In this document: piece after piece, positions 36,301 to 46,992 of the stretch
Layout: each line of letters starts with the position of its first letter
Position numbering within the stretch: the first letter of the stretch is position 1
Assembly: GCA_002914805.1 (NCBI GenBank)
Contig: JXTB01000497.1
Location: 178,771 to 242,770 of the forward strand
DNA: 64,000 bases
From: Parasponia andersonii
Lineage: Eukaryota > Streptophyta > Magnoliopsida > Rosales > Cannabaceae
Direction of reading: 5' to 3'
Notes under the pieces: model-generated
Database searches by the model: none
Told to the model about the DNA's origin: nothing
Seen by the model: only the letters and a program-made list of their open reading frames with translations
Position numbers and translations under genes: made by a program

Positions 36301-37163
36301 CATTTAAGGGGTCTGTTTTTCTTTGTTATTATTAGGAGCAATGCTATAGGACATTATTGGTTCCCAACACCACATGTGGTGTTAATCTATTAGTGGGAGT
36401 ATATAATTAATAAACTGAATCCTATGTAAGTTTCACCTGAAGTGTCATTATAGACTGCTAATAATAGATTAACATTTCATGTAGTGTTAGGCATTATATG
36501 TGCCTCATAGCGTTGCTCTCGTTAGTTAATGTTTACAGTAAACAATCATCTAAGTGAAACCTATTTGATTATCTCGAGTTTCTATGTATTCATCCAGTTC
36601 CCTATTTCTTTTGGGTATTGAAAGTGAAGAATCCTAGATTCCTTTTGTGTTCATTTGCATTAATTTGTTTTATTTCGTGTCAAAGAGTAAATACTTTAAG
36701 GGAAGAAAATCCCATGTGATAGAAACTATGCTTGATGTATGATTCTTTTTGTTGGTATCTTTTTTAGTTATAGTACCCTTTTCCTGTGTAGATAATGTTG
36801 CCAGAATCAGTTGCAATTGTCATGGCACCAAGAGATACCACGAAGTAAGATAAGTATAAAACATTGCTATTTAACTTTGCTGGATGCTTTGCTTTTGTTT
36901 GTGGATTCATCCTTTGCTTAATGTAAATACTTTTGGTTTGCTTCCCTCTCTCATTTTTTACCGTTTCCATTTTTTTTTTGACTTGTAGAAATCATGGCAT
37001 TTTTCGTTTGACCACTCCCGGTGGCATGTCTGTTATAAGACACTGCCAGCAACGCGGATTTCATCCTCATAATCCACCTGCTGATGGTGGGCCTCTTTAC
37101 AAGACCTGTACAGATGTTTACATGAACCCCAATATAAACTTTGATGTAATTGATCTTCGTTGA
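30321..37163 (+). CDS. AMSH3: AMSH-like ubiquitin thioesterase 3 (JAMM deubiquitinase)
   Basis: A metalloprotease that cleaves K63- and K48-linked ubiquitin chains; in plants it acts with ESCRT-III in endosomal sorting and vacuole formation. Splicing by GT-AG sites gives 507 codons plus stop from 14 exons: 30321-30434, 32171-32235, 32409-32484, 32564-32743, 33576-33670, 34146-34248, 34339-34385, 34559-34883, 35038-35127, 35204-35266, 35349-35423, 36142-36204, 36792-36844, 36989-37163. All phases fit. 507 residues is the length of Arabidopsis AMSH3. Residues ~10-115 form the MIT/USP8-dimer-like region, ~145-330 a variable linker with HSILGPNGL and QPSPPPVLAEV, and ~336-507 the MPN+ domain. The JAMM residues are intact: Glu356 (LETCG), His411, His413, Ser421 and Asp424 in HTHPTQSCFMSSID. 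The exon 8 acceptor (GAGGCCAG) was chosen by frame. The gene looks functional. Confidence 0.93.
30713..30742. repeat. (TA)n-rich microsatellite in AMSH3 intron 1
   Basis: Alternating AT/GT run ATATATATATATGTGTATATATATATATAT inside the 1.7 kb first intron. A likely polymorphic marker. Confidence 0.9.
31367..31517. mobile_element. MITE candidate in AMSH3 intron 1
   Basis: A 151-bp segment with inverted ends AGGGCTCA...TTTGGGAGTG and, inverted, AGGGCTCATTTGGAGT. The inner part has further complementary purine/pyrimidine blocks (AAGAGCTTCTTTTATTTAGAAG). No clear target duplication was seen, so the superfamily is not assigned. Confidence 0.5.
31733..31815 (+). mobile_element. tRNA-derived SINE head, AMSH3 intron 1
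   Basis: TAGCTCAAGTGG (31739-31750) resembles a Pol III A box and GGTCCAGTTCAAGTCC (31767-31782) a B box, at tRNA-like spacing. A T-rich tail follows at 31798-31809. This is the layout of plant tRNA-derived SINEs. No target duplication was found. Confidence 0.5.
32901..33395. mobile_element. Mutator-like MITE in AMSH3 intron 4
   Basis: 495 bp with long inverted ends: GGGATAATAACAGAAATATCCCCTGA at the left, and inverted GGGATAATAACAATATATCCCCTGA at the right. Pairing continues inward through the ATGCTCAATATATCCCCT block for well over 80 bp. The flanks ATGTTTATA (32892-32900) and ATGCTTATA (33396-33404) match at 8 of 9 positions, and 9 bp is the usual Mutator target duplication. No transposase. 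The insertion lies 157 bp after exon 4 and does not touch splice sites. Confidence 0.85.
36335..36521. mobile_element. Tourist-like MITE candidate in AMSH3 intron 12
   Basis: Inverted ends GGAGCAATGCTATAGG and (inverse of right) GAGAGCAACGCTATGAGG bound about 187 bp, and AACACCACATGTGGTGTT sits just inside as a second hairpin. TTA occurs on both sides (36332-36334 and 36522-36524), compatible with a PIF/Tourist insertion, though 3 bp is weak evidence. Confidence 0.5.
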
Positions 37164-37627
37164 TCACCATTTAGAATTCTCCAATGGTTGATGTTTTACT
37201 GATGCAATTGTTCATATAATGTACGTGTGCAATTATTATTGGACATGTTATTACGATCGGCCCTAACAATTTCGAAGTACGTGTCTGTATAGAGAAAAGG
37301 TTATACTGCCAGCTGGCTGTATATCCATTCCATTTGTGGTTATCAGTTGGCCATCTAGTTTTGAACTCAAAGGCTTGTATTCAGAAAGTAGCTGGATCTG
37401 TGTTTTTCATTCATTAATTACATAAGAAGATCCAAGTATTGGAGTTAAAAAAACCATTGTATTTTGTGAAGGCATGATCTTTACTGGTTCAATTCAAACT
37501 CGTGTTGCTGGGCAAGTGGCACTAGCATGAGCACGCAAATTTACCTCGCATATCTTTTCTACGGTAAAAAAATGATCATTCTCCTTGTAATGCTAGACAT
37601 CTCAAATATTGTTCATGTAAATAGGCA
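37164..37627. other. Putative 3' UTR and downstream flank of AMSH3-like gene
   Basis: No ORF of note. T-rich sequence and several AATAAT/AATAAA-like words could serve polyadenylation. I cannot fix the cleavage site. Confidence 0.4.
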
Positions 37628-37755
37628 TCATTCAATAATGAATGGTATTAAATTATTTGTAGCAAATTTTGGTAAACTAATTGAATAATGATCATTCAAT
37701 AGTGAATGGTATTAAATTACTTGTAGCAAATTTTGGTAAACTAATTGAATAATGA
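37628..37755. repeat. 64-bp tandem duplication
   Basis: TCATTCAATA(A/G)TGAATGGTATTAAATTA(T/C)TTGTAGC and the following bases occur twice head to tail, starting at 37628 and 37692, with two differences visible. It is a recent local duplication. Confidence 0.9.
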
Positions 37756-37932
37756 CAATTAGATGTGTTGAAATTAAAAATTTGGTATAAAAGTTAGAAT
37801 TCCTGTCATCTTCTTCTTAATATGCTTTGACTGAGAAGTAGGTATACTTAGTGGGATGGACAAGAAATCAGTTTCCTATACTGACTATGATGCCTTAAAT
37901 TTTGGTTTATCATATATGTTGCCAAACTAATA

Positions 37933-38773
37933 TTTTTTTTTCTTTTTTCAGAAAGAAATTCCTCATGGGATTTAAATTAAAGATGATTAAGTGGCAATAT
38001 CAAGTAAAATTATCACACAAAGGGTCAAAAAAAGCACCTACCCAAAAGAAAAACTAAAACATCTAACTCCACAACAAAACATCTGTGAGAGCAAATCCAA
38101 TGAAGTGTGTGTAAGTCCAGCCAAAAGCAGACAAATAAATTCCACAATCTCGTCGAACAATAAGCTCCAAACTAGCTCTTAAAGCCATCAGTTTTACTCT
38201 TAGGTGTCTATTAGTAAGTGCTATAACAAACTTTTAATTTACAGAGTTCATCAATAAACGCCAACTTTTATATGGTATTCATCAGCAAACGTCATCGTCT
38301 TTATAGCATTCATCAATAAATATCACCTAAAATCTTCTAAATCTTTCAAAAGACACAAATTTAAAAGAAAACTAAGAAATACACAAAGTATAACAAAAAA
38401 CAAACTCTAAAAATAGAAAAACTAAAATACAATCCAAAACATTATAGATTTAGATTTAGATGTACAAAAACCATCGTATATCTAGATTTAGGTGGATTTC
38501 AACTTTCTAATTATAGATTTAGATGTACAAAAACCATCGTATATCTAGATTTAGGTGGACTTCAACTTTCATAGAAAAGGAATGAAAAAATGAAAACTAA
38601 AAATGAGGAAAAAATGGAAAATAAAGAAAAAGAAAATAAAACCATCTCAGAAAGGGGTAGGAGCCTCCTTCCTGGTAGGAATAGCACCTACTAGTAGAGG
38701 AGGTTGTGGCTGGCTGAAGGGATGGATGTCTCTAGATTTTATATAAAAGTGCTCACTCCCTCTCTCTCTTTTT
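37933..38773 (-). mobile_element. LINE-type retroposon, 841 bp, minus orientation
   Basis: It is flanked by GCCAAACTAATA (37921-37932) and GTCAAACTAATA (38774-38785), an 11/12 target duplication. The left end is a T-rich run (37933-37948) that is the poly(A) tail on the minus strand. No reading frame of length is present. Inside are short tandem repeats of TTCATCAATAAACGCC type (about 38246-38330) and a 62-bp duplication (38451-38570). This looks like a 5'-truncated or non-autonomous LINE with only 3' UTR sequence. Confidence 0.7.
38451..38570. repeat. 62-bp tandem duplication inside the retroposon
   Basis: TAGATTTAGATGTACAAAAACC...GGTGGA(T/C)TTCAACTTTC appears twice with one visible difference, starting near 38451 and 38513. 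Confidence 0.85.
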
Positions 38774-39480
38774 GTCAAACTAATACTTGTGCAAATAGAA
38801 TGACCATACTAGAAAAGTTAGTAGGTGTATGCTTCTTTAAAAAAAAATTTAAAATAAAAAGGCTTTTAGTATTTATCCAAAAACTTCTAAAATTGACTTT
38901 TGAATCCCAAATGATATTAGAAGTTACGAAAGCATGCCTATATTATTAGAAGTTCGGAATCAAAATAGAATGTGGTAGAACTCAGTTCTTTGTAGTGTTT
39001 TTTCCTTGGATCAATAAAAGGATATTCTGAGGTTGCCTTTCTATAGGTTTGACTAATTTTCTGGTTTTGGTTGTAATATTCATGTTCTTTTAATAATATT
39101 CCCTACGGATTCTGAGTAGCGTTCACTCAACAAACAAGTGTTAACTAAGTAGTATTAGAATTATGGTTTATTCAACTTAAAAAAATAAAGAAGTCTATTA
39201 ATTGTTGAATTATTTGTCTTCTTTTGGCCCCATATTTGTATGGATTTCTTCAGCCAATTTGCATAGTTGTGATAAGGAGGCAGAGTTGGTATGGGTGATG
39301 GCGGCCCAAAATGGTGTGACTATATCATGGTGGGGATTGGAGTAAGATGAAGGACATCTATCTACCAATTTCAAAAGAACAAAGGCAAATGTGAGATGAC
39401 ACCCTTCACGCATTCTGTAAGGAGATGTTAACTTTAGTAGGTTTAACTTTTGAATTGGGTTTTGTTACTTTTGCCCTCAC
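38774..39480. other. Intergenic, no gene seen
   Basis: Open frames here are short. One minus-strand frame (39413-39210, 67 codons) ends the stretch but matches nothing I recognise and lacks a good context, so it is not called. Confidence 0.4.
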
Positions 39481-39486
39481 CACTCT

Positions 39487-39530
39487 CACGTGCTTTTTTC
39501 TAGCATCACCAAAGCCAAATCTTATAAAAT
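39487..39530 (+). promoter_or_regulatory. Candidate plant promoter: G-box core plus TATA box
   Basis: CACGTG at 39487-39492 is followed 29 bases later by CTTATAAAATAG (39521-39532). The next ATG with an open frame is at 39630. The spacing fits a plant core promoter, but there is no proof of transcription. Confidence 0.3.
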
Positions 39531-39629
39531 AGTTTGGGTCCCTTCTCTACTTGGTTTTTCCGAAAGGATACTTGAAAAATACTTCTTACCTTTCCTTTCT
39601 CTTGTACCCAAAAGATAAAAAATGAAAAT

Positions 39630-40326
39630 ATGAAGAAAAGTGGGCTATGTCACAAAGATTGTAGCCCCAATTGCTTTAGCTTAGTTAGCTCTTTGGAGCC
39701 CTTTTTCAACCATAGCAACATGACATCCCAAAATGGGCACCCACCACATCATACAATGCAATCATTCCACATGAGCTGGTCCTCTAATATTGTGCAGGGG
39801 GATGGTGAATTATGATGATATCATTTCCATTAAATGGGATCCACTTGGATAAGCACCAAAACTGTTCCATCAATCTAGTTAAATGTTCAACTAAAAATAT
39901 GCAAAGATTGGTGATATTGCAAATATATGGATGCATCAATTTACACAACTGATATTCATTTTACAGTAATTGATGAGTCTATTGGTACACTGATTTCAGG
40001 ATATGCCATGTCAAATGTGGATTACCTTTGTTGTGACAAGACAAGATTTAAGGCACAGCAATCCCAAGTACTTTTTTGTCATAATAGACCTGTATGTGAT
40101 AATTTTTGGCTTGACCACGTATGCAGATTGCCCACATGGCAAGTTGCCAGAGATGCAAAAACAGTCCTCAGGCTATTGGGGTCTATTACCCTCCAAGAAG
40201 TACAACTGTGAACTGTCCTCCCTCATGAACCCATGCCTCATCACAGTTTTTCTGTCACGTCGTAGATATGGAGTAGTTCTTCACCCTGTGAAATTGTACC
40301 TCGTAACCTTATTTAGCCATGACTAG
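39630..40326 (+). other. Region with unassigned small ORFs, possible unrecognised gene or lncRNA
   Basis: Three plus-strand frames lie here in less AT-rich DNA: 39630-39815 (61 codons, from ATG), 39927-40211 (94 codons, from ATG) and 40003-40326 (107 codons, overlapping in another frame). The first is rich in Ser/His/Cys (HKDCSPNCFS). GT and AG dinucleotides around 39990-40260 would allow splicing. I recognise no domain in any frame. It could be a fast-evolving small protein, a non-coding transcript or chance. Confidence 0.25.
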
Positions 40327-41985
40327 GGCAAATTTATTTCTCTTTTATTTATTTATTATTATTATTATAATTATTTTGAAGAAGGAAAAAGAAGGGGAAC
40401 ACTGTCACTGAACGAATTCTCTAGTGTCTACTTCTGCTTGTCCAAAATAAAAGAGGTTTTGTGTAAAAACCTTTGGATATAGTACAAGACTAGATGACAA
40501 CTAATAGGATCACATCTACTCCACATTTGGTTCAAATGCTCCTCATGTTATAGTGATATTTGCATGAGATCAAAAATACATGTAATTTGTTCGCCCTTGG
40601 GACAATCGGTGATTATATCTCGTATAAGAAGGTCATATGCGTCTTAATACGAATAGTTAATTACTCTCTTGAGAATGTATTTAATAGGAAAATTTTGGTA
40701 AAGATTTTTTTTTTTTTTTTGAGAAGTTTGTTTTAGTGTAGTAGGAATATGACACTATTAAGTTGTTACTTTAAAATTTGTACTAATCGAGCGTGCTTCT
40801 TGGTGGACTATAAAGGATCAGTACTATTACAAAGAGTTGACCAATGAAAATTTGAAGATGAAATTTCAAAGAGTTAACCTATTAAACTTTAAATAAGCAT
40901 GCCTCAAAAAAGTGTCGACACAAAAACTATGGCTGGCTCTCTGGCCTTTTTTTTTTTACTTGAAAATTTGCTATAGAAAGGAGAGATCTCGACAGTTTGC
41001 AACTTAAACTCTAAACTATTAAGTCAAATATATATCATTGATTTGGTCATCAGGTTGACCCAGAGACAATATTGGTCTGAGAACAATGATACTTTGATTT
41101 TAATAGGAAGAGCTAGATTAATAAACAATTCCATTGATATGCCTCTTCCCCATGTAGAATAGGTCCAAGACTTTAAAAAAAAAAAAATCAAAATCTCAGC
41201 CTATTTTCCGTGACTGGTATCAATGGCATTCTTGTTATTATTATCTTTTGATAGATAACGTTCTTGTTAGGTTGTTTTTTCTTACGTGGAGTTATAGGTA
41301 AACCATATTAAAATTATAAATATAAAGCATTAGAAAAAACATAAATTAACAATATTGAAGTTCACAGTAATAAAATTTTTCTTCTCTATATAAGGACGAT
41401 TTTGGAGGTTTCAATACTTTTCTTTAAGCACACAGCAATATATTCAGTGTTGTTATAAGGAGATTTTTAAAGTTGTCAGACAAATCCTTCCCAAGCAATC
41501 TATATAATTAATCCATTATGGTACATGGATCAGAGCGTTGGAAATATTCAAAGTATATATTCCCCACACTTCAATAATTGTTCAAATTATATAAAGAAAA
41601 GATGGGTTCCGTGCTTGCAAATCAATATAGTACATATCCTTAAATTATTTCCCATTGATTATTAGTAATGTCTACCAAGTCTTATTCTCAAATTATAAGC
41701 ATAATATGTGGATGAAATCTTTGGTACCCAATCTTGGAATTCTCTGGCCCATCCAAAGCAACTAATCTCCAAAACTTCCTTGTTTTATGATCATCTCTTC
41801 TTCAAAGTTTATGCTAATAATAAAAGTTTTAAGAAAATAAATACTATGTTCTTTTTTTTTTTTAGGGAAAAAATAAATAATATTATTAAGAAACAACTTT
41901 TTTTTTCTTTTCTAAAAAAATAAAGTAACAATTTTTTTTTCTTTTCTTAAAAAATAGATTTAACTAATAATCACTAGTTATTACA
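40327..41985. other. Intergenic, AT-rich
   Basis: No supported gene. A TTA/TTTA microsatellite lies at about 40345-40378, T runs near 40707-40721 and 40948-40958, and short frames only. Confidence 0.5.
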
Positions 41986-42010
41986 AGTTTAAAAAAAATA
42001 ATATATACAC

Positions 42011-42115
42011 ATTAGTAAGACTTGAACTTTTGATCCCCAAATTCATACATACACCGCTCAAGTTTTCATACATACACCGCTCAAGTTTTAGACTGAGACC
42101 AATTAAACAGGTAGC
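42011..42115 (-). mobile_element. SINE-like fragment, minus strand
   Basis: On the minus strand, TTGGTCTCAGTCTAAAACTTGAGCGGTG (A-box-like, complement of 42072-42101) is followed by GGGGATCAAAAGTTCAAGTC (B-box-like, complement of 42018-42037). A 22-bp unit TTCATACATACACCGCTCAAGT is duplicated in tandem between the two boxes (42044-42087). The layout resembles a tRNA-derived SINE. Confidence 0.4.
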
Positions 42116-42119
42116 ATCA

Positions 42120-44450
42120 TATCAGGGCAAGAAAGGGGGCAATTATCATGCAGGGAGTCAAGGAAATGTTATTAATTAATGAAGCAATCATGTTTTGCTG
42201 ACTTATAGAGTATTACTAAAATCTATTTTTCATAAAAGCAAAAAAAGAAAGGTTATTATTTACTTAATTAACTTATAATAATTAACTAGTGGAACCATTC
42301 TAAACATTACACTATATCCTTATAATTGGCTATTGCTTATCCTTCTAACACCTGTAGGAAGCATCTAGTTTAAAATTTTGGTTTGAACAGTGGCCTCCGG
42401 ATTAGATACGGTTGGTTGGTGGGTTTCTTTCATCTGATGGAACATAACAGGAAAATGATTAAGATTTTGATTACCATAAAATTTCCAAAATCTCTTGGAG
42501 TTCTTCTTTTTTTTTTTTTTTAAATCAAACAAAAAGTTGGTAAGGTAGTTTATTCTCAATTATGTTATACTGACTGGGCCATTACTCTATCTTATGCACC
42601 AAACATATTCTCGAAGAAATCTTCAAATCACACCACTAGAGGACAGATAATCAACTAGGAAATTTCTCTTCTTTTTTTTTTTTTTTACTCTTTTATTCTT
42701 CCTTTTTCACAAGTAACTTCCTCAATTCATTGAGATCTCATATTTTCGTTTAGCTGATTTTAAAGGGCAATTACGTAAGGTGTGAAACTCTCCTTTCAAA
42801 ATACTCCACACTTTGTGAGTAGTTAGACTTTCATTAAATTTGAGGATTTGTACCTTAACTAAATAAATATCCAAAATAGTCCATAAATTAACTAATTAGT
42901 GACAATAACATCAATTCTGGTTAAAATTAAGAATTTTTAAAAAGAAATAAGAGGCATTTTCAAATCTCAGGAACTTGCCTGCAAATTTGAAACAAGGTGA
43001 CTTATTTTTTTTAAAGTGACATCTTTTCTTTTGTCTAATTTTCGACAGTGTTGAAAATTTTTCCAAAAAAAAAATGTTATCACCAATTTGCTAATTCGAA
43101 AGGTTTTTTGGACACTTATTTATTTCAGGAACTAAATAGTTACTAATTAAATAATTCAGTCAGCTTTAATGCCACAAATCCTAAATTTCATTGTATTTAT
43201 ATAATTGTTTCCTTCTTTTTTTATAAAGAAAAAAAAAAGAAAGAAACCCCACAAAATATTCTTTAAGTATATCTTAATTTGGTTTTAATACTTTCCATTT
43301 CAAAATTTTTCTTTACACAATATACAAGTTGCAACCGTGGATTGGTTGGTTTGTTCATCAATCTTGAAAATGCTAATTGTCAAACTTGAGGCTCTCGCTT
43401 ACCAACTCGAGCTTGAATCATTCCAATGCCTTTCCAGACTTTGTAACAACGTATCTGAATCAAGTAAACCTAGATGTCATGGTGGTGCACTAATATAATC
43501 TCTTCACACAATTAAAGGAACCTCTCAACGAAACAGACAGGTATGGTTTATTTGAAACTTTAAAAAATAAAAGCAACCAAGATAAGGTATCGTGGTATAC
43601 CCCCTTGGCTGTATTCAATTTGCCTTTCAATAATGTATAAGAATACACAAAAAGGCGTAGAAAGCATATCCTTTTGCTGCCACAAAAGTACTCATTAATC
43701 AATTAAGATTTACAGAGGGAGTGGGACATGCAATCAATAATTTTGTGCTTGGTTTTCCCCTTCGCTTGAAACCTAAGGTGAAGGCAAAGGTACTACATGA
43801 TAAAAAAGAAAAGAAAAGAAAAAAATCATGATCATATATGTATATGGTGTATGCTAATTAATGCTGACAATCAAGAGTTCCAAACAAAATAGAATTGGGT
43901 AATAATTAATTTTGTTATAGACACAGTGAAGTTTAGAACCGAGAAAAAAAAGAACAAATTATATACGAATTGTTTTTCAAGTTTTTAAAAGGGAAAATGT
44001 TTTGCCACCTTAATTTGCTTTTAAAAGAGTTTAATGGAATTTTTTTGTTTTCAAAGAAAGGGCTTCTTCGGTGGTTAGGATGGCAACCTCAAAAGTCTAC
44101 CATATGAAGATAGGAACTTTTAAGAATGAGACTCTCTACATTGTAGATAAAGAAAGACCCCCTTTATATTATTCCCAACAATTCACCAAAACAGGATTAC
44201 AAATCATGAAGTCACACACACCTAGCTTCATCATCTTTTGCTCTTAAAACTATTGTATCAATCATACTAACTACTGTATGATTTTCCTTCTGAAGTCAGT
44301 AACATTTTCTGAATTGTTTCACTTTAGTCCTTCCTTCTGAAGTCACTTCTAACGATTCTCTCCACAATAATGCTTTGAGAATTTGATATTGTCATAGTCC
44401 TTTTGCCAAAATAAACAGCTTCCCTCAAGTATTTAAAAACAGCATTTCTT
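42120..44450. other. Intergenic, no gene seen
   Basis: AT-rich DNA with T/A runs (42508-42522, 42669-42686, 43218-43240). CCTTCTGAAGTCA occurs twice at about 44287 and 44332. No frame with recognisable protein. Confidence 0.5.
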
Positions 44451-45153
44451 TTTTTCAGTCTCTAGTTTGCCTTGGCACCTTTTTTACTCTCTTCCTCTCT
44501 TTTGTTTCTATTCTCAAAAATAATAGAGATAATCTTTCATTTTCTCTTTTTTTTGGGCCTCATTTTCTAGAGGAGAACATTCAACCTCTGAAATCCAAGA
44601 TTTTCTCAGGATCAGTCTCAGGTTACAGCCTCGAAATTTGGAGAGAAAATACAAGAACAGAGAGAGAGAGAGAGAGAGGGGGGGGGGGGGGGGGAAAAAA
44701 GCAGGTATTCTTCTTGTCTTTTTTGTTCTACCGAAGATTCAACTAACTCTATATGTACCTCTTTGTTGACTTTCAAGGCCTTAAATTTCTACCTCTTCGC
44801 CCATCATTTTTGAAGTCTTCCCTTCATTCTTTTCTCAGCTCCAATTCCATTCCATCACATCCTTGAAAAATCTCTCTGCTTTTTTCTGATACTTCTCTGT
44901 ACTAAACATCATCATCATCATATCCCTTCACCAAAGCAAAAAATTTTACGTCGTTTTTAATAATTTATTTATTTATTTATATTTTTCTCATCTGGGTTTT
45001 TCACGGAATCATTAAAAAGAGCTCTCTAGATTCACCAAAGCAAATCTTTACTGGGTTTCTTCTCTTTTTTCTGTTAATCTCCTCCTTGTGCCATTTTTCA
45101 TCTGGGGTTTTTACTTTCTCGGGAAAAAAAAAGGAGCTTCCTATCTAACCAAA
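44450..45153 (+). promoter_or_regulatory. Promoter and 5' leader region of the serine-rich protein gene
   Basis: Pyrimidine-rich leader-like sequence with many CTT/TCT tracts, typical of plant 5' leaders, lies before the ATG at 45154. It includes a (GA)9 run (44660-44677) followed directly by 17 G (44678-44694) and six A. A GCAGGTATTC at 44701-44710 could be a 5' UTR intron donor. The transcript start was not determined. Confidence 0.4.
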
Positions 45154-45900
45154 ATGTGCTCAGAAACTAGCGCACCTAGACTATCTTTTGATCTTATTCC
45201 AGTCCAAGATCAATACCACCAACCAAGAAGAGACACATCACTGTTGGACATGAATTGTGAGTTTGAATTCAGTATTAGTACTTGTTCAGAACAAGAATCT
45301 TCGTCAGCTGATGAGCTCTTCTCTGATGGAGTAATCCTTCCTATTCAACCAAGAGACAGAGTCAATATCAATTTTCCTTCAAAACAAACACAAAACAGAG
45401 AAACCCCATATCTCAATTCTCTTCCTCCTCTCCCATGTTCTGAGAAGTCAAAGAAAGAAAAGCTTAAGGAAGTCACAGTTTCGAGTTGTGATCATCTTTT
45501 GGAGCAGAACAAGCCTCAGTCAACCACAGCCACCAAGTCCTTTTGGGGTACTTTCAAGAGAAGTAGCAGTCTAAACTGTGAGAACAAGAGGAGCTTGCTT
45601 TGTTCTTTACCACTTCTTTCAAGAAGCAATTCAACTGGCTCAGTGTCAAGTTCAAAGAAGGAAGTTCATAAGAACAATAGTTCGCAGAAGCAGCCGTTGA
45701 TTTCTATGGCGAGATCGTCTTCTTCTTCGATATCGAATCCATATACAATGATGCAAAAGCCACCATTGAAAAAGGGTCATGGAGGGTCTTATGGAAATGG
45801 TATTAGGATTATTCCTGTTATAAATGTACCACCTCCTTACATTCCTACAGGGACTGCCAAACTCTTTGGCTTTGGTAGAGATAGAAAGAGCAAGAAGTGA
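45154..45900 (+). CDS. Plant-specific serine-rich protein, 248 aa, unknown function
   Basis: A single-exon gene starting at the first in-frame ATG (AACCAAAATGTGC, A at -3). The frame stays open upstream to a GTG at 45088, which plants do not use as a normal start. The N-terminal half carries LDMNCEFEFSISTCSEQESSSADELFSDGVILPIQ (here cited in parts), a motif of the form E-(S)n-ADELF-x-x-G-x-I-x-P found in several plant families, including MAKR-like and DUF1645-like proteins. The middle has TKSFWGTFKRSSSLN and LLSRSNSTGSVSSSKKE, basic serine-rich stretches likely to be phosphorylated. The end reads KKGHGGSYGNGIRIIPVINV, then PPPYIPTG and a basic tail FGRDRKSKK. There is no membrane segment or enzyme motif. 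The function is unknown; a regulatory or scaffold role near membranes is only a guess. Confidence 0.85.
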   Translation: MCSETSAPRLSFDLIPVQDQYHQPRRDTSLLDMNCEFEFSISTCSEQESSSADELFSDGVILPIQPRDRVNINFPSKQTQNRETPYLNSLPPLPCSEKSKKEKLKEVTVSSCDHLLEQNKPQSTTATKSFWGTFKRSSSLNCENKRSLLCSLPLLSRSNSTGSVSSSKKEVHKNNSSQKQPLISMARSSSSSISNPYTMMQKPPLKKGHGGSYGNGIRIIPVINVPPPYIPTGTAKLFGFGRDRKSKK

Positions 45901-46557
45901 TCGGTCTCCGTCATGGTGGAAACTGGGAATCATCTGTTTTAAGTTAGTAGTTTTTATGGATTCATGTTCTTTGTTATGTTTTTTTAAGTTAGATCATAGA
46001 ACATGGAATCTTTGTAAGGAGAGATACTTGATTCTAAAAAAGAAAAAAAAAAAAGAGGAAAAAAAAAGAGAGGAAATATTTCTTGAGTTAATTGATTATT
46101 GTACAGTAAAAAAATTATGAGAAAAAAGAAAGAAAGAGGGGTTGCATGTTGAAATATCACAAGCTTAGAAAAGCTTGGAAGGTTCATGCATATTCAAATG
46201 TCACAAGCTTAGGAGACACAAAAACAGCTACCCTTAATACAGGGTTTGTCCCAATCTTGTTCTACTTTTTTAATATTTCTCTCTTTGAGGGCTCTTCTTA
46301 CTTTTGTTTAATTTTAATTTTTTTTAGGGGTGCTTTTTTAGTGTACTTTTTTATGCTAATGTGTCCATATCAACTTTTGAAAGATCGTTGTTTCTTCATA
46401 GGATAGATGCCTTGCCGTTTCATTGTTTGGCTAACCATTTTGTTTGTAATTGAAATTTGAAAGACTAAAGACTACCATTTTAACTTTTCTTGTAAGGGTT
46501 GGGAAACATTGATCGACCAATTCGACGGAGTTGGTTTGAAAAATCAAATCCCAAAAG

Positions 46558-46590
<33 letters not shown>

Positions 46591-46992
46591 TATAAAAGTG
46601 TCCTAAACTTTCCAATTTTTCTTGTCGCTATTAACTTTTATTTAGCTTCTACTGCTCAGCTAATTGATTTAATCAAGGACCATGTCTTGTGGTTCTTCTT
46701 TTGAAATAACTTTTTATATTAAAAGCTTTTTAGGGTCATGAAATTGGAATAGGCTGAATAGATACATGGCTTTCGCAGTTGGGGGAGTTGAATTTGTACG
46801 TTGTGAGCATTATTTCAAGATTGTGAGCATTATTTCAAGATTGACGTGGGCATAAAATGACTCAGCAAATGCGAATTTATGTAACTAGTAATGAATGACT
46901 AGGACATCGAGGATAGCAATTTCTGTACAGAATGATTAATGGACCATTTATTGATAAATCACTTGCAGTTCTTATCGCTGCATGCTAGATAT
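45901..46992. other. 3' flank of the serine-rich protein gene
   Basis: No gene. A-rich tracts at 46037-46070, AATATCACAAGCTTAG / AATGTCACAAGCTTAG as a direct repeat at about 46152 and 46197, a (TA)n run at 46561-46589, and a 22-bp direct repeat TTGTGAGCATTATTTCAAGATT at about 46800-46842. Confidence 0.5.

Noticed and set aside
45088..45153. An N-terminal extension of the serine-rich protein from 45088
   Set aside because: The upstream frame opens with GTG, not ATG. The first in-frame ATG is 45154, in a good plant context.
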